64,000 nt of DNA, taken from Alphaproteobacteria bacterium SS10 (GTDB lineage Bacteria; Pseudomonadota; Alphaproteobacteria; TMED2). The notes under the pieces were generated by a model. The model did no database searches. It was not told the origin of the DNA and worked only from the letters and a program-made list of their open reading frames with translations. Within the stretch, counting starts at the first letter, position 1. Each line of letters begins with the position of its first letter. The position numbers and the translations under genes are program-made. The stretch covers positions 191,893-255,892 of the forward strand of contig JAHCML010000006.1 of the NCBI GenBank assembly GCA_019192455.1. Reading direction: 5' to 3'. Shown here in pieces: positions 1-8,738 of this stretch.

Positions 1-454
1 GCTGGAGCTGTTTGATGAGCCCTTTGTCTTGGTTCGGCCCCTAACCGATCATGGTCGCCCCGTACCAAACAGCGAGCGGCTGAAAGAAATGCGTATGCTG
101 CTGCTTGAGGAAGGGCACTGTTTCCGGGACCAGGCCCTGGCGTTCTGTAACATGCAATCGGCAACGCCGCGTGAGGTGCTCGATGCCTCATCACTTGCAA
201 CCCTGGTCCAGATGGTCAGCGCCGGGTTTGGCATCACCCTGATCCCGGAAATGGCGGTGCCGGTTGAAACCCGGTCAGCGGCCGTTGCCATCGACCGCTT
301 CCCCGAGCCCGAGCCAACGCGCAAGATCGGCATGGTCTGGCGGAAAACCAGCCCGCTTGCCGATGAGCTGACCGAGGTTGCCCAAGTTGTGGCCAAGGCG
401 GCCCAGGCGATGCAGACCCGGTCACGCACCCCTGCTTGCGCCGCTGGTTTTTAG
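1..454 (+). CDS. OxyR-type LysR-family peroxide regulator, C-terminal part (5' end outside window)
   Basis: This is the last 150 residues of a LysR-type transcription regulator; the DNA-binding half lies upstream of the window. What remains is effector-domain sequence. It holds EEGHCFRDQALAFC, in which two cysteines (residues 40 and 49 of the visible part) are nine positions apart. This matches the redox-sensing pair C199/C208 of E. coli OxyR in both spacing and surrounding residues. In that family peroxide joins the two cysteines and switches the protein to activate catalase, peroxidase and iron-control genes. The GFGITLIPEMAV segment is also typical of the LysR effector fold. The protein ends in a short alanine/arginine-rich tail. 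Its direct targets cannot be told from here, but the siderophore reductase downstream would fit an oxidative-stress or iron theme. Confidence 0.85.
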   Translation, partial: LELFDEPFVLVRPLTDHGRPVPNSERLKEMRMLLLEEGHCFRDQALAFCNMQSATPREVLDASSLATLVQMVSAGFGITLIPEMAVPVETRSAAVAIDRFPEPEPTRKIGMVWRKTSPLADELTEVAQVVAKAAQAMQTRSRTPACAAGF

Positions 455-530
455 CACCACATCAACTCGCGAAGCGGCGAATTCTTCGCTACAGTCCGCC
501 CATCACGCCAACAGGCAACCACCACCCTAG

Positions 531-1367
531 ATGCTGAGCCAACCCATGGGTCTAAACAGTAAGCCACGCGTCCCCGTGCCCGCGGATTTGAAACGGATCA
601 ACTGCATTCTGACGGTGACCAAGACCGAACAGATCACGCCGAACATGATCCGGGTTAGCTTGACCGGGCCAGAACTGACCGAGGTGCCCCTGGGCTGTGA
701 TGGTTCCCATTGTAAGTTGCAGCTGCCAGCGCCGGGCCAAAGCCGGGAAGCGTTCGAGGCTCAACTTACCGATGGCCCTAAGCCACCACGGCGCACCTTT
801 ACCGTTCGCCATGTTCGCCATAACCCGCATGAGATCGATATCGATTTCGTTGATCATGGCGATAGCGGCCCGGCCTCTGCCTGGGCCAACAATGCTGAGC
901 CAGGTAGTTTCCTGCACTTCTCCGGCCCCGGTAAAATCAAGGTCACCGAGTATTACGCCGATTGGTATCTGGTGGCCGCCGATATGGCCGCCCTGCCCCT
1001 TGCCTCAGCGGTGTTGGAAGCCATGCCGATTGATGCGAAAGGCCTAGCCCTGCTGGAGATCACCGATGAGAGTGATAAGCAGCCGATTGATGCCCCACCC
1101 GGGGTTGAGGTGCGGTGGCTGATGCACCCAAACCCGAACCAGCGCTCAACCGCGCAGGAAGACATCATGCGCGGCCTCGACTGGCCAACCGGCACGATCC
1201 AGACCTGCATAGCGGGGGAGAGCGGTACGATCCGCAGCATCCGTGACTATCTGCACAATGACCGCCAGATGCCCAAAGAAGACACCTACATCTCAGGGTA
1301 TTGGAAGATTGGCCTGGTTGAGGATGAGCATCAGGCCATGCGCAAGGCGGGCGGCCCAGCCGGTTAA
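531..1367 (+). CDS. Siderophore-interacting protein (FAD/NAD(P)H ferric-siderophore reductase, ViuB/YqjH-like)
   Basis: This 278-residue cytoplasmic flavoprotein should release iron from imported ferric siderophores by reducing it with NAD(P)H. The N-terminal half (about residues 25-130) is the FAD-binding beta-barrel of the SIP family, with the TPNMIRVSLTGPEL strand and the flavin-binding PPRRTFTVRHV motif. The rest is the NAD(P)H/C-terminal SIP domain, including LVAADMAALPLASAVLEAMP and the near-terminal GYWKIGLVEDEH that is characteristic of the family. Length is normal. The start at 531 has no clear ribosome site, and an ATG at 546 is an alternative. There is no siderophore gene nearby, so substrate is unknown. 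Confidence 0.88.
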   Translation: MLSQPMGLNSKPRVPVPADLKRINCILTVTKTEQITPNMIRVSLTGPELTEVPLGCDGSHCKLQLPAPGQSREAFEAQLTDGPKPPRRTFTVRHVRHNPHEIDIDFVDHGDSGPASAWANNAEPGSFLHFSGPGKIKVTEYYADWYLVAADMAALPLASAVLEAMPIDAKGLALLEITDESDKQPIDAPPGVEVRWLMHPNPNQRSTAQEDIMRGLDWPTGTIQTCIAGESGTIRSIRDYLHNDRQMPKEDTYISGYWKIGLVEDEHQAMRKAGGPAG

Positions 1368-1384
1368 AGCAGTAAAAACCAGCT

Positions 1385-1401
1385 GTTCAGGTGGCGTTCA
1401 G
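1385..1401 (-). promoter_or_regulatory. Tandem CTGAAC-N5-CTGAAC site before the PepSY/two-component operon
   Basis: On the minus strand two exact CTGAAC hexamers (1396-1401 and 1385-1390) are separated by five bases, giving the 11-base period typical of binding sites for OmpR/PhoB-class regulators. It lies about 90 bases upstream of the PepSY gene start at 1491. The same arrangement recurs at 3995-4033, after the kinase gene. I infer that the site is bound by the response regulator encoded at 1985 and mediates autoregulation. No binding data exist here. Confidence 0.55.
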
Positions 1402-1490
1402 GATAACCCTGCAACGATAGAGCGTGGGTGTCGGGGCATGCCCGTTATCCATTCGACCCATCGATAGGCATCTGGCAAGCTGCGGCAACC

Positions 1491-1984
<494 letters not shown>

Positions 1985-1988
<4 letters not shown>

Positions 1989-2644
1989 GAATTCTAGTCG
2001 TTGAAGACGAAGAGGCCCTGGCCAACCAGCTGAGCACAGCGCTCGGCGAGGCTGGTTTTACGGTTGATATTGCCGCCGATGGTGAAGAAGGCGCCCATCT
2101 GGGCGAGAGTGAGAACTACCACGCCATCGTGCTCGATCTCGGCCTACCAAAGCTGGACGGCGTCTCAGTGCTGAAGCGCTGGCGCTCTGCAGATAACAAA
2201 ATCCCTGTGCTAATCCTCACGGCCCGCGGCTCTTGGCAGGACCGGGTTGAAGGACTTAACGCGGGCGGTGACGACTACGTTGCCAAGCCCTTCCAGATGG
2301 AGGAGGTGGTCGCCCGCCTGCGAGCCCTTATCCGCCGGTCTAGCGGCCTCGCTGGAACAGAGCTAACCGCCGGCGCTGTGGTCTTGAACACGGTTAATGC
2401 AACCGTGACCCTGAATGGCCAGGCGGTCACCCTTACCTCACATGAATACAAGCTGTTGATGACCCTAATGATCCGCCCCGACCATGTGCATGGGAAGGCG
2501 GATTTGGCCGAGCAGCTGTATGGCCTCTATGAGGATCGGGACAGCAACACGATTGAGGTGTTCGTTGGTCGCCTCAGGCGGAAACTGGGCACCGGCATTA
2601 TCGAGACGGTCCGTGGCCTGGGTTATCGCATCGGCACGGCATGA
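1985..2644 (+). CDS. OmpR/PhoP-class response regulator
   Basis: This 219-residue two-domain transcription regulator pairs with the kinase that follows. The receiver domain (about residues 1-115) shows the acidic pair in VVEDEE, the phosphoacceptor Asp in AIVLDLGLPKLDG and the conserved lysine in YVAKPF. The C-terminal winged helix (about 125-219) has the family signatures LTSHEYKLL and NTIEVFVGRLRRKLG, with a GYRIG wing. It overlaps the PepSY gene by four bases upstream and the kinase gene by four bases downstream, so the three form a tight operon. Tandem CTGAAC direct repeats with 11-base spacing at 1385-1401 and 3995-4033 are its probable binding sites, which predicts autoregulation and control of the gene at 4117. 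Confidence 0.93.
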
Positions 2645-3966
2645 AGCGCTTATCACTCACGGCACGGGTCCTTATTGGATCATTCCTATGGATATCCATT
2701 GCCCTCGCAAGCAGCGGCTTTGGCATCCTTAAGGTATTTGAGGACTCCGCCTTCCGGCAGTTTGATGAACGGCTGGAGGCAGAGCTCGATCTGCTAATCG
2801 TCGCCATCACACGAAGCCCGGAAGCGCCGGGCCAACGGATGACCTCACCCGCCTTTGCCCGGGTCTATTCCGGTCTCTACTGGCAAGCAGTGCAGCAGCC
2901 AGATGCGTTATTCCGCTCACGCTCTCTATTTGATCAGGAACTAACGCTTACCCCACCAGAAGCCGGTATCGGGCGGGATGAGATTGCCGGGCCAGACGGC
3001 CAGCAGCTGCGGCTGCTATCCAGAACACTGCAAACGCCGGATGGCGCAAGCTGGCAGCTGGGCGTGGCCGCCGACCTTGCAACCCTGCGTGAAGAACTGG
3101 CGCTGTTCCAGCGCAGCCTTCTGGTCTCAGCGAGTTGGATCACGATCCTGGTTCTGGCGGCAGCGGCGATTGCCAACCGCGCGGCCCTATCCCCGCTTCG
3201 CTCCCTCCGCTCGGCTGTTCAGCAGCGTAAAACCGTTGAGACGGGCACCATTGATGGTGAGTTCCCGACCGAGATTGAGCCGCTGGTCACTGATTTGAAC
3301 ACCATGCTTCAGCGCAATACTCGCCTTAGGGAACGCGGCCGACTACAGGCCGCCAATCTGGCCCATGCGCTCAAAACCCCGGCCACAATCCTGAAGAATG
3401 AACTGGATACAGCCAAGGCTGGTGGAGAGATCAATTTGACCGTCGCAGCCGAGGCGGTTGAACGCGTCGCAAGCGCTGCTGACCAACACCTTCGCAATGT
3501 GGTCGCCGGGCAAGAGGCGATGGCCGCCGGATCCGTCATTGATGTGGTGGCAACAGCCAACGAAGTTTTACGTGCGCTTGAGCGGCTGTTCCCAGAAATC
3601 GCCTTCTCCGTTGAGGCGCCGGATCAGTTACCGCTCGCCATGCTGCGCGCGGATCAGATGGAGATCTTAGGCAACCTCGTGGAGAATGCCGCCCGGTTCG
3701 CCAATAGCCGGGTTGTGGTCTCCCTAAGCCAAGAGGCTGACGAGGCCATCATCGCGGTTGAAGATGATGGGCCCGGCATCCCGGAAGGTGATCGTGACCG
3801 GGCGCTGCAAGCTGGCGTCCGCCTGGATCAGAAAACCAGCGGCTCTGGGTTGGGCCTCGGCATCGTTGAGGCGGTCGTCGATCGGTATGAGGGGCAGGTA
3901 TCGCTTTCAGGTTCGGCACTTGGCGGCCTGAAGGCGGAAGCACGCCTGCCGACAACAAATAAATAA
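2641..3966 (+). CDS. Membrane sensor histidine kinase (PhoQ-like architecture)
   Basis: This 441-residue inner-membrane kinase is the partner of the preceding regulator. A first membrane segment lies at about residues 10-30 and a second at about 160-183, enclosing a periplasmic sensor loop of roughly 130 residues with no domain I recognise. The dimerisation/phosphoacceptor helix contains ANLAHALKTP, with His about residue 242. The ATPase domain has the N box LGNLVENAARF, G1 box DDGPGIPEG and G2 box GSGLGLGIV, so it looks fully active. The H box (AHALKTP) resembles those of the PhoQ-like group. The upstream PepSY protein may be its periplasmic accessory. The stimulus cannot be read from the sequence. 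Confidence 0.92.
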   Translation: MKRLSLTARVLIGSFLWISIALASSGFGILKVFEDSAFRQFDERLEAELDLLIVAITRSPEAPGQRMTSPAFARVYSGLYWQAVQQPDALFRSRSLFDQELTLTPPEAGIGRDEIAGPDGQQLRLLSRTLQTPDGASWQLGVAADLATLREELALFQRSLLVSASWITILVLAAAAIANRAALSPLRSLRSAVQQRKTVETGTIDGEFPTEIEPLVTDLNTMLQRNTRLRERGRLQAANLAHALKTPATILKNELDTAKAGGEINLTVAAEAVERVASAADQHLRNVVAGQEAMAAGSVIDVVATANEVLRALERLFPEIAFSVEAPDQLPLAMLRADQMEILGNLVENAARFANSRVVVSLSQEADEAIIAVEDDGPGIPEGDRDRALQAGVRLDQKTSGSGLGLGIVEAVVDRYEGQVSLSGSALGGLKAEARLPTTNK

Positions 3967-3994
3967 TTTCAAATACTTAAAACAATTTCAGAAC

Positions 3995-4033
3995 CTGAAC
4001 CCAAGCTGAACGAGGGATTCAGATTGGGTTCAG
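3995..4033. promoter_or_regulatory. Double tandem CTGAAC operator in inverted arrangement
   Basis: On the plus strand CTGAAC (3995-4000), five bases, CTGAAC (4006-4011). On the minus strand CTGAAC (4028-4033), five bases, CTGAAT (4017-4022). The two direct-repeat sites face each other, so the outer parts form a perfect 10-base inverted repeat CTGAACCCAA/TTGGGTTCAG. An OmpR-class regulator binds such 11-base-period repeats as a dimer. The block lies about 85 bases before the gene at 4117 and just past the kinase stop. A role as a terminator is less likely, because no T-run follows and the hexamers match the site at 1385-1401. Confidence 0.55.
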
Positions 4034-4116
4034 CACACCTCCCGTAAGCTTCTTCCATCAGCACCAAACAAAAGAGGGATCAGCCCTCACCGGCGAGATT
4101 AGGAAGGAGCCAGATC

Positions 4117-5106
4117 ATGACCACGCTACCAACCAAAACCGATGCACTATCCCTCGCTGGTGATCTGGCACACCCGATTGATGATCCATCCGTCGACTTC
4201 TTTGAGACGGTTGCCGCCCTCGACAACGCTGCTGATATCGCAATTGACCCAACGACCTGCATGACCGCCTGGGAGGTGGGGGAGCCAACTCCACCTACCA
4301 ACCGCCCAAGTCTTGATTTCGGCATCGCCCTACTAACTGACACGCCCAACGACCCCCAAACTGCCCAAGTGCGTTCCCCATCCACTTGGCATCCGTTGGG
4401 CTTTCCCCCGGCCCCAACCCCAGTCGCCCCCATCGGGCCGGGGGAACCCCCATTCCAAAACGACAATGCCGAGCTCGAGCCTATTGAAACGACTACCCTC
4501 CCCACCTCGTTTGAGACCGTGCTGATGCGTGAACATAATCGCTGGGTTGAGGTTCTGGAGCGTGAGAACCCGCATTGGAGTGACAAACAACTCTTCGACG
4601 CCGCAGCTGTACGGGTCGAGGTGGAAATCCAGGCCATTACCTTCAACGAATTGCTCCCCCTACTCTTAGGCGTTGAGGGCATGGCAATGGGCGCCACCGG
4701 CAATGCCGAGCTGACCACCGCCAAGGCAGTTCGTTTCATAACAGCCGCCATCAAGTTCATGGCCGACCCCGGCCTGCCAGCGCCGGTCGACATGCCACTC
4801 CACGATCAGGATGATTTGGAAGAACTGGTGGCCAATTTGGTGATGAGTGCCATGGCCGACGGCCTCTATGGTGGTGAGTACGCAACCACCATCGTCGACC
4901 AATTCCCCCGCCTCTTCGCCGGTGACGTGACGGTGAGCCATGAAAACGGCCTAAGCGAAGGTGAGCTGGCGGCACTCTGGAACACGCAACTGGCAGAACT
5001 GATTGCCGTTAACACCGATATTGATCGGGTGGATGATGATGTGATGCTGTTCATCGAGGAGCCGCTGGATGAACACTGGCGCACTCAAACGACCATTAAT
5101 GCCTAA
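4117..5106 (+). CDS. Shrunken animal-haem-peroxidase-like protein lacking the proximal histidine
   Basis: This 329-residue protein has no export signal that I can see. Residues 1-125 are proline/acid-rich and unrecognised. From about residue 130 it carries pieces of the animal-type (myeloperoxidase/peroxidasin) fold. VLMREHNRWVEVLERENPHW and EIQAITFNELLPLLLG match the core helices. FITAAIKFMADP stands where active enzymes have an F-x-T-A-A-F-R-F-G-H-S helix, so the haem-binding His is replaced. EYATTIVDQFPRLFAGD through IDRVDDDVMLF matches the family's C-terminal end. The segment between, which normally includes the LRNFLFG and QRGRDHG motifs, is absent, and active relatives are much longer (roughly 500-750 residues). 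It is therefore probably not a peroxidase; a binding or regulatory role is conceivable. The ribosome site (aggaagga, about 4102) is good. It sits beside the two-component operon, behind the CTGAAC operator. Confidence 0.6.
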   Translation: MTTLPTKTDALSLAGDLAHPIDDPSVDFFETVAALDNAADIAIDPTTCMTAWEVGEPTPPTNRPSLDFGIALLTDTPNDPQTAQVRSPSTWHPLGFPPAPTPVAPIGPGEPPFQNDNAELEPIETTTLPTSFETVLMREHNRWVEVLERENPHWSDKQLFDAAAVRVEVEIQAITFNELLPLLLGVEGMAMGATGNAELTTAKAVRFITAAIKFMADPGLPAPVDMPLHDQDDLEELVANLVMSAMADGLYGGEYATTIVDQFPRLFAGDVTVSHENGLSEGELAALWNTQLAELIAVNTDIDRVDDDVMLFIEEPLDEHWRTQTTINA

Positions 5107-5133
5107 TCTGGCTTAGTGCCCCCTAAGCCCTGC

Positions 5134-5162
5134 AATGGCGCCGCTGTGGCGCCATTTGCTTG
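5134..5162 (+). terminator. Rho-independent terminator after the peroxidase-like gene
   Basis: A perfect 9-base stem, AATGGCGCC (5134-5142) and GGCGCCATT (5148-5156), has a five-base loop and is followed by a T-rich run (TTGCTTGTTT). It lies 27 bases after the stop of the peroxidase-like gene. Confidence 0.7.
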
Positions 5163-5254
5163 TTTGGCCATAAGCCAAGCACCTATCCCAGCCAATCATC
5201 GACAAGAGGGGCCGTGCCTGGGTAACGTGCTGGCAGCAAAACGCCGGACACAGC

Positions 5255-7561
5255 ATGACCAATACGACAGACAAACCCACAGCAGAAGGCGACCAGAAGG
5301 CCGCCGGTGGCTGGGGTGCGTTAAAGAGTGTTGGTCGGCAATTGATGGGCAGCGGCCAGCCGGTCAACAACGCGCGCGCCCTCTTAAAAACCAATCAGCC
5401 CGATGGCTTTGACTGCCCCGGCTGTGCCTGGGGCGATCCGGAGCATGGCTCCTCCTTCGAGTTCTGTGAGAACGGCGTTAAGGCCGTCGCCTGGGAGGCC
5501 ACCAAGGCCCGCGTGACGGCAGAGTTTTTTGCGCAGCATAAAGTGAGCGAGCTACAGCAATGGTCAGACTACGACCTTGAGCATCAGGGCCGGTTGACCC
5601 AACCAGTTCGCTACAATGCCGAGACCGATCATTTTGAGCCCGCCACCTGGGACACCGCTTTTACTGAGATTGCAGCAGCACTAAACGCGCTTCAGAACCC
5701 AAACCAGGCGGAGTTCTACACCTCTGGCCGGACAAGCAATGAGGCCGCCTTTCTCTACCAACTCTTCGTTCGGCTGTTCGGCACCAACAACTTCCCCGAC
5801 TGCTCAAACATGTGCCATGAGGCAAGCGGCGTTGCCCTGACCGAGGCGATTGGCACCGGCAAGGGCACGGTGCGGCTGGAGGATTTTGAGCAGGCGGACG
5901 CGATCTTTGTCGTCGGCCAGAACCCGGGCACCAACCACCCACGCATGCTGACCGACCTGCGCGCCGCCGTGGAACGCGGTGCCCATGTGGTGGTGTTCAA
6001 CCCGCTGAAAGAACGTGGCCTCAAGCGCTTTGCCGATCCGCAGAACAAGGTCGAGATGCTGCAGGCCGGGCATAAGCCTACCTCAACCGAGTATTTCTGC
6101 CCCCGCCTAGGTGGCGACATGGCAGCATTCCGGGGCATGGCGAAAGTGGTGTTAGCGGAGGATGATGCCGCGCGCGAGGCTGGCAAGCCCCCCATCCTCG
6201 ACCATGACTTCATCGCCGAGCATTGTCATGATTTTGAGGCCTACCGCGCCCTGGTTGAGGCGACCGACTGGAACATGATTGAGGTGCAATCGGGTCTAAG
6301 CCAGGCGGAGATTGAGCAGGCGGCCAATATCTACATGACCTCTGACCGGGTGATCACCACCTGGGCCATGGGCATCACCCAACATCGGCATGCCGTGGCA
6401 ACGATTAAAGAGATTGCCAGCTTCATGATGCTGCGCGGCAATCTGGGGCGGGACGGCGCCGGGCTGTGCCCCGTGCGTGGCCACTCCAATGTCCAAGGTG
6501 ATCGCACCGTTGGGATCAATGAGCGCGCACCGAAAGCTCTGTTGGATGCGCTGGAGAAGGAGCTGGGCGTTGAGCTGCCGCGCGAGCCTGGGCACAACGT
6601 GCTGCACGCGATTGGGGCAATCCTCGATGGCTCAGCTAAGGCTTTCTTCGCCATGGGTGGTAACTTCGCGCGTGCGGTGCCGGACAGTAAGGTCATCGCC
6701 CAGGCCTTGCGCAAACTCGACCTCACCGTTCATGTGGGCACCAAGCTGAACCACGGCCATCTGATGGTTGGTAAGCAGGCCTATATCCTGCCCTGCCTTG
6801 GCCGCACGGAGATTGATCGGAACAGCAAAGGCGAGCGCCAGATTGTCACCGTGGAAGATTCCATGAGCATGGTGCACGGCTCCGGCGGCATTAACCTGCC
6901 CGCCTCTAAAGAACTGAAGTCCGAGGTCAGCATTGTCGCCGGTCTGGCCAAGGCGACGGTCGGCAGCAAGGTTGTGGATTGGGATGCGCTGGCGGAAAGC
7001 AACGACCTTATCCGGGATATGATTGCCCGGGTCTTGCCCATCTTCGGGGATTTCAACCGTACGGTGCGACAGCCCCGCGGCTTCCACCTGCGCAATCCGG
7101 CCTCGCACCGGGAATGGAATACCGATACGGGCCGCGCCAACTTTAACACCGCCGCGCTGCCAAGCCAGACCGATTGGCAGCAGGCACAGGATAGCGAGCA
7201 GCCGACCTTCGTCCTCCAAACCGTCCGGTCCCATGATCAGTACAACACCACCGTCTATGGCATGGATGACCGCTATCGCGGCGTGTTCGGCAAGCGGCAG
7301 GTGATCTTCATCCACCCAAAGGATCTGACCAAGCTCGGCATGGAAGCGGAGCAAGAGGTGGACGTCATCGGCTGTTATGAGGATGGGGTTGAGCGGATCG
7401 CAGAGGGTTTCCAGCTAATCCCCTACGATACGCCGCGCGGCTGTGTTGCTGGGTATTTCCCGGAGCTGAATGTCCTGGTCCCGCATCAGAGCTTTGGGGA
7501 GAAGAGTTTCACCCCTACATCAAAGTCGATCCTCGTCCGCTTCCGCGCCCATGGGGCCTAA
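5255..7561 (+). CDS. FdhF/YdeP-family molybdopterin oxidoreductase
   Basis: This 768-residue cytoplasmic molybdoenzyme is of the formate-dehydrogenase-like YdeP group. Near the N-terminus CPGCAWGDPEH and FEFCENG give Cys54, Cys57 and Cys71, the family's metal-binding cysteine region. Further on are FPDCSNMCHEASGVALTEA and the molybdopterin-binding segment VVGQNPGTNHPRML. The C-terminal part (from about 640) is the molydopterin dinucleotide-binding domain, with LQTVRSHDQYNTTVYGMDDR and the late CVAGYFPELNVLVP. The physiological substrate of this family is uncertain; E. coli YdeP has been linked to acid resistance. The next gene, fdhD, starts three bases after the stop and should supply sulfur to the molybdenum cofactor, supporting a working enzyme. 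Confidence 0.9.
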   Translation: MTNTTDKPTAEGDQKAAGGWGALKSVGRQLMGSGQPVNNARALLKTNQPDGFDCPGCAWGDPEHGSSFEFCENGVKAVAWEATKARVTAEFFAQHKVSELQQWSDYDLEHQGRLTQPVRYNAETDHFEPATWDTAFTEIAAALNALQNPNQAEFYTSGRTSNEAAFLYQLFVRLFGTNNFPDCSNMCHEASGVALTEAIGTGKGTVRLEDFEQADAIFVVGQNPGTNHPRMLTDLRAAVERGAHVVVFNPLKERGLKRFADPQNKVEMLQAGHKPTSTEYFCPRLGGDMAAFRGMAKVVLAEDDAAREAGKPPILDHDFIAEHCHDFEAYRALVEATDWNMIEVQSGLSQAEIEQAANIYMTSDRVITTWAMGITQHRHAVATIKEIASFMMLRGNLGRDGAGLCPVRGHSNVQGDRTVGINERAPKALLDALEKELGVELPREPGHNVLHAIGAILDGSAKAFFAMGGNFARAVPDSKVIAQALRKLDLTVHVGTKLNHGHLMVGKQAYILPCLGRTEIDRNSKGERQIVTVEDSMSMVHGSGGINLPASKELKSEVSIVAGLAKATVGSKVVDWDALAESNDLIRDMIARVLPIFGDFNRTVRQPRGFHLRNPASHREWNTDTGRANFNTAALPSQTDWQQAQDSEQPTFVLQTVRSHDQYNTTVYGMDDRYRGVFGKRQVIFIHPKDLTKLGMEAEQEVDVIGCYEDGVERIAEGFQLIPYDTPRGCVAGYFPELNVLVPHQSFGEKSFTPTSKSILVRFRAHGA

Positions 7562-7564
7562 CCG

Positions 7565-8659
7565 GTGAGTGAGCAAGAACAACTAGCGCCATTGGTTGAG
7601 CGCCTTTTGGCCGCTCATCCAGACATGCTGACACCCATTGGTGCGGGCCTCCTGGCCACCGCACATTTGGGCCTCAACAGCGATAGCCGAAGCTTCGCCA
7701 AGGATATGGATGTGGCCCATGCCCTGGTGATCCGGGAATGCACCTTGCTCGCTGAGGATCACGAGCTTCTTGTACTGGAAGACCGCGAGGAACCATCAGG
7801 TCGCCTTTTCTTCACCCTAGCGGATAAGGCGCTAGCCTTGCTGCTACCCCCAACCATCGATGTTGAGGCGGTTGCGATGCCGGGTGCCAAACCAGTGTCT
7901 CACACCCTGGTCGCCGAGGTGCCGGTCGCCATGGTGTTTGATGGCACTAGCGCTGCCGTCATGATGGCTTCCCCCACCGATATCGAGGATTTCGCCATCG
8001 GCTTTGCCCGGACGGAGGGCTTCATCAATAACCTCAGTGAGGTTGAGAGCTTTGAGGTCGTTACCCAGCAAACCAGTAAGGGGATGACCGCGATTGAGGC
8101 GAGGTTTTGGCTAGCACCGGAACGCAGCGAAGCAGTTGCCGCCCGTCGCCGCTCCATGGCCGGGCCCATCGGTTGTGGCCTTTGCGGGATTGAGAGCATT
8201 GAGGAAACAACCCGCCAGGTACCAACCCTGCCGCCGGGCGAACTACCCATGACCTATGATGAAATCAATCAGGCGACGGAGCAGCTGCGCGCCCATCAGC
8301 CGCTACATGATCAGGCTCGTGCGGTCCATGGCGCCGGGTTCCTACAACCGGGCAAGGGCATTATCGCAGCGCGCGAAGATGTGGGCCGCCACAACGCACT
8401 CGACAAACTCTTAGGTGCCCTGATCCGCCAAGGGATTAACCCGGCCAGCGGCGCCATCGTCATGACCTCCCGCCTATCGGTTGAGCTGGTGCAGAAAGCC
8501 GCCATCGCAGGCTGCCCCGCCATCATCGCCGTCTCAGCCCCCACCGCCTATGCGGTCGAGGTGGCGAACAAGGCCAACATAACCCTAGCCGCCCTAAGCC
8601 GCGGCGACGGGTTCACCATGTTTACGCATGGTGAGCGATTGGGGCATCTAAACACCTAA
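7565..8659 (+). CDS. fdhD: FdhD sulfurtransferase with an extra N-terminal domain
   Basis: FdhD transfers sulfur from cysteine desulfurase to the molybdenum cofactor of formate-dehydrogenase-like enzymes. The FdhD part occupies about residues 100-364. It has the essential cysteine pair in CGLCGIES (about residues 204-208), VAMVFDGTSAAVMMASP near its start, and the REDVGRHNALDKL motif late in the protein. The protein is about 95 residues longer than usual: the N-terminus is helical and contains LGLNSDSRSFAKDMDVAHAL followed by LLVLEDREEPSGRLFFTLAD, which could be a winged helix, but I do not recognise it as a named family. Translation appears to begin at GTG, three bases after the oxidoreductase stop, so the pair is co-transcribed. 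Confidence 0.92.
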   Translation: MSEQEQLAPLVERLLAAHPDMLTPIGAGLLATAHLGLNSDSRSFAKDMDVAHALVIRECTLLAEDHELLVLEDREEPSGRLFFTLADKALALLLPPTIDVEAVAMPGAKPVSHTLVAEVPVAMVFDGTSAAVMMASPTDIEDFAIGFARTEGFINNLSEVESFEVVTQQTSKGMTAIEARFWLAPERSEAVAARRRSMAGPIGCGLCGIESIEETTRQVPTLPPGELPMTYDEINQATEQLRAHQPLHDQARAVHGAGFLQPGKGIIAAREDVGRHNALDKLLGALIRQGINPASGAIVMTSRLSVELVQKAAIAGCPAIIAVSAPTAYAVEVANKANITLAALSRGDGFTMFTHGERLGHLNT

Positions 8660-8671
8660 GCCCAAAACGAA

Positions 8672-8704
8672 TAACGCGACCGGCGGTTGGGCACGGTCGC
8701 GTTA
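8672..8704 (-). terminator. Terminator between fdhD and nqrF, mainly for the nqr operon
   Basis: An 11-base perfect stem, TAACGCGACCG (8672-8682) and CGGTCGCGTTA (8694-8704), has an 11-base loop. On the minus strand it is followed by TCGTTTT, a fair T-run, so it should end nqrABCDEF transcription. It may also stop fdhD transcripts coming the other way. Confidence 0.65.
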
Positions 8705-8738
8705 CGTCTAATTAGCTTGTCAGCCTCTTTGCTTGAGC

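Noticed and set aside
469-489. Hairpin GCGAAG/CTTCGC after the OxyR-type gene
   Set aside because: A six-base stem with no T-run; too weak to call a terminator.
3995-4033. The 10-base inverted repeat read as a terminator of the kinase gene
   Set aside because: The loop is long, no T-run follows, and the direct CTGAAC repeats explain the sequence better as an operator.
4080-4793. Long minus-strand open frame (237 codons) opposite the peroxidase-like gene
   Set aside because: Its protein is low-complexity (serine/valine-rich) without family signature, while the plus strand shows clear peroxidase-family blocks and a good ribosome site.
6632-7354. 240-codon minus-strand frame inside the molybdopterin oxidoreductase gene
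   Set aside because: It is an antisense shadow of a well-matched enzyme gene; no recognisable domain or start signal.
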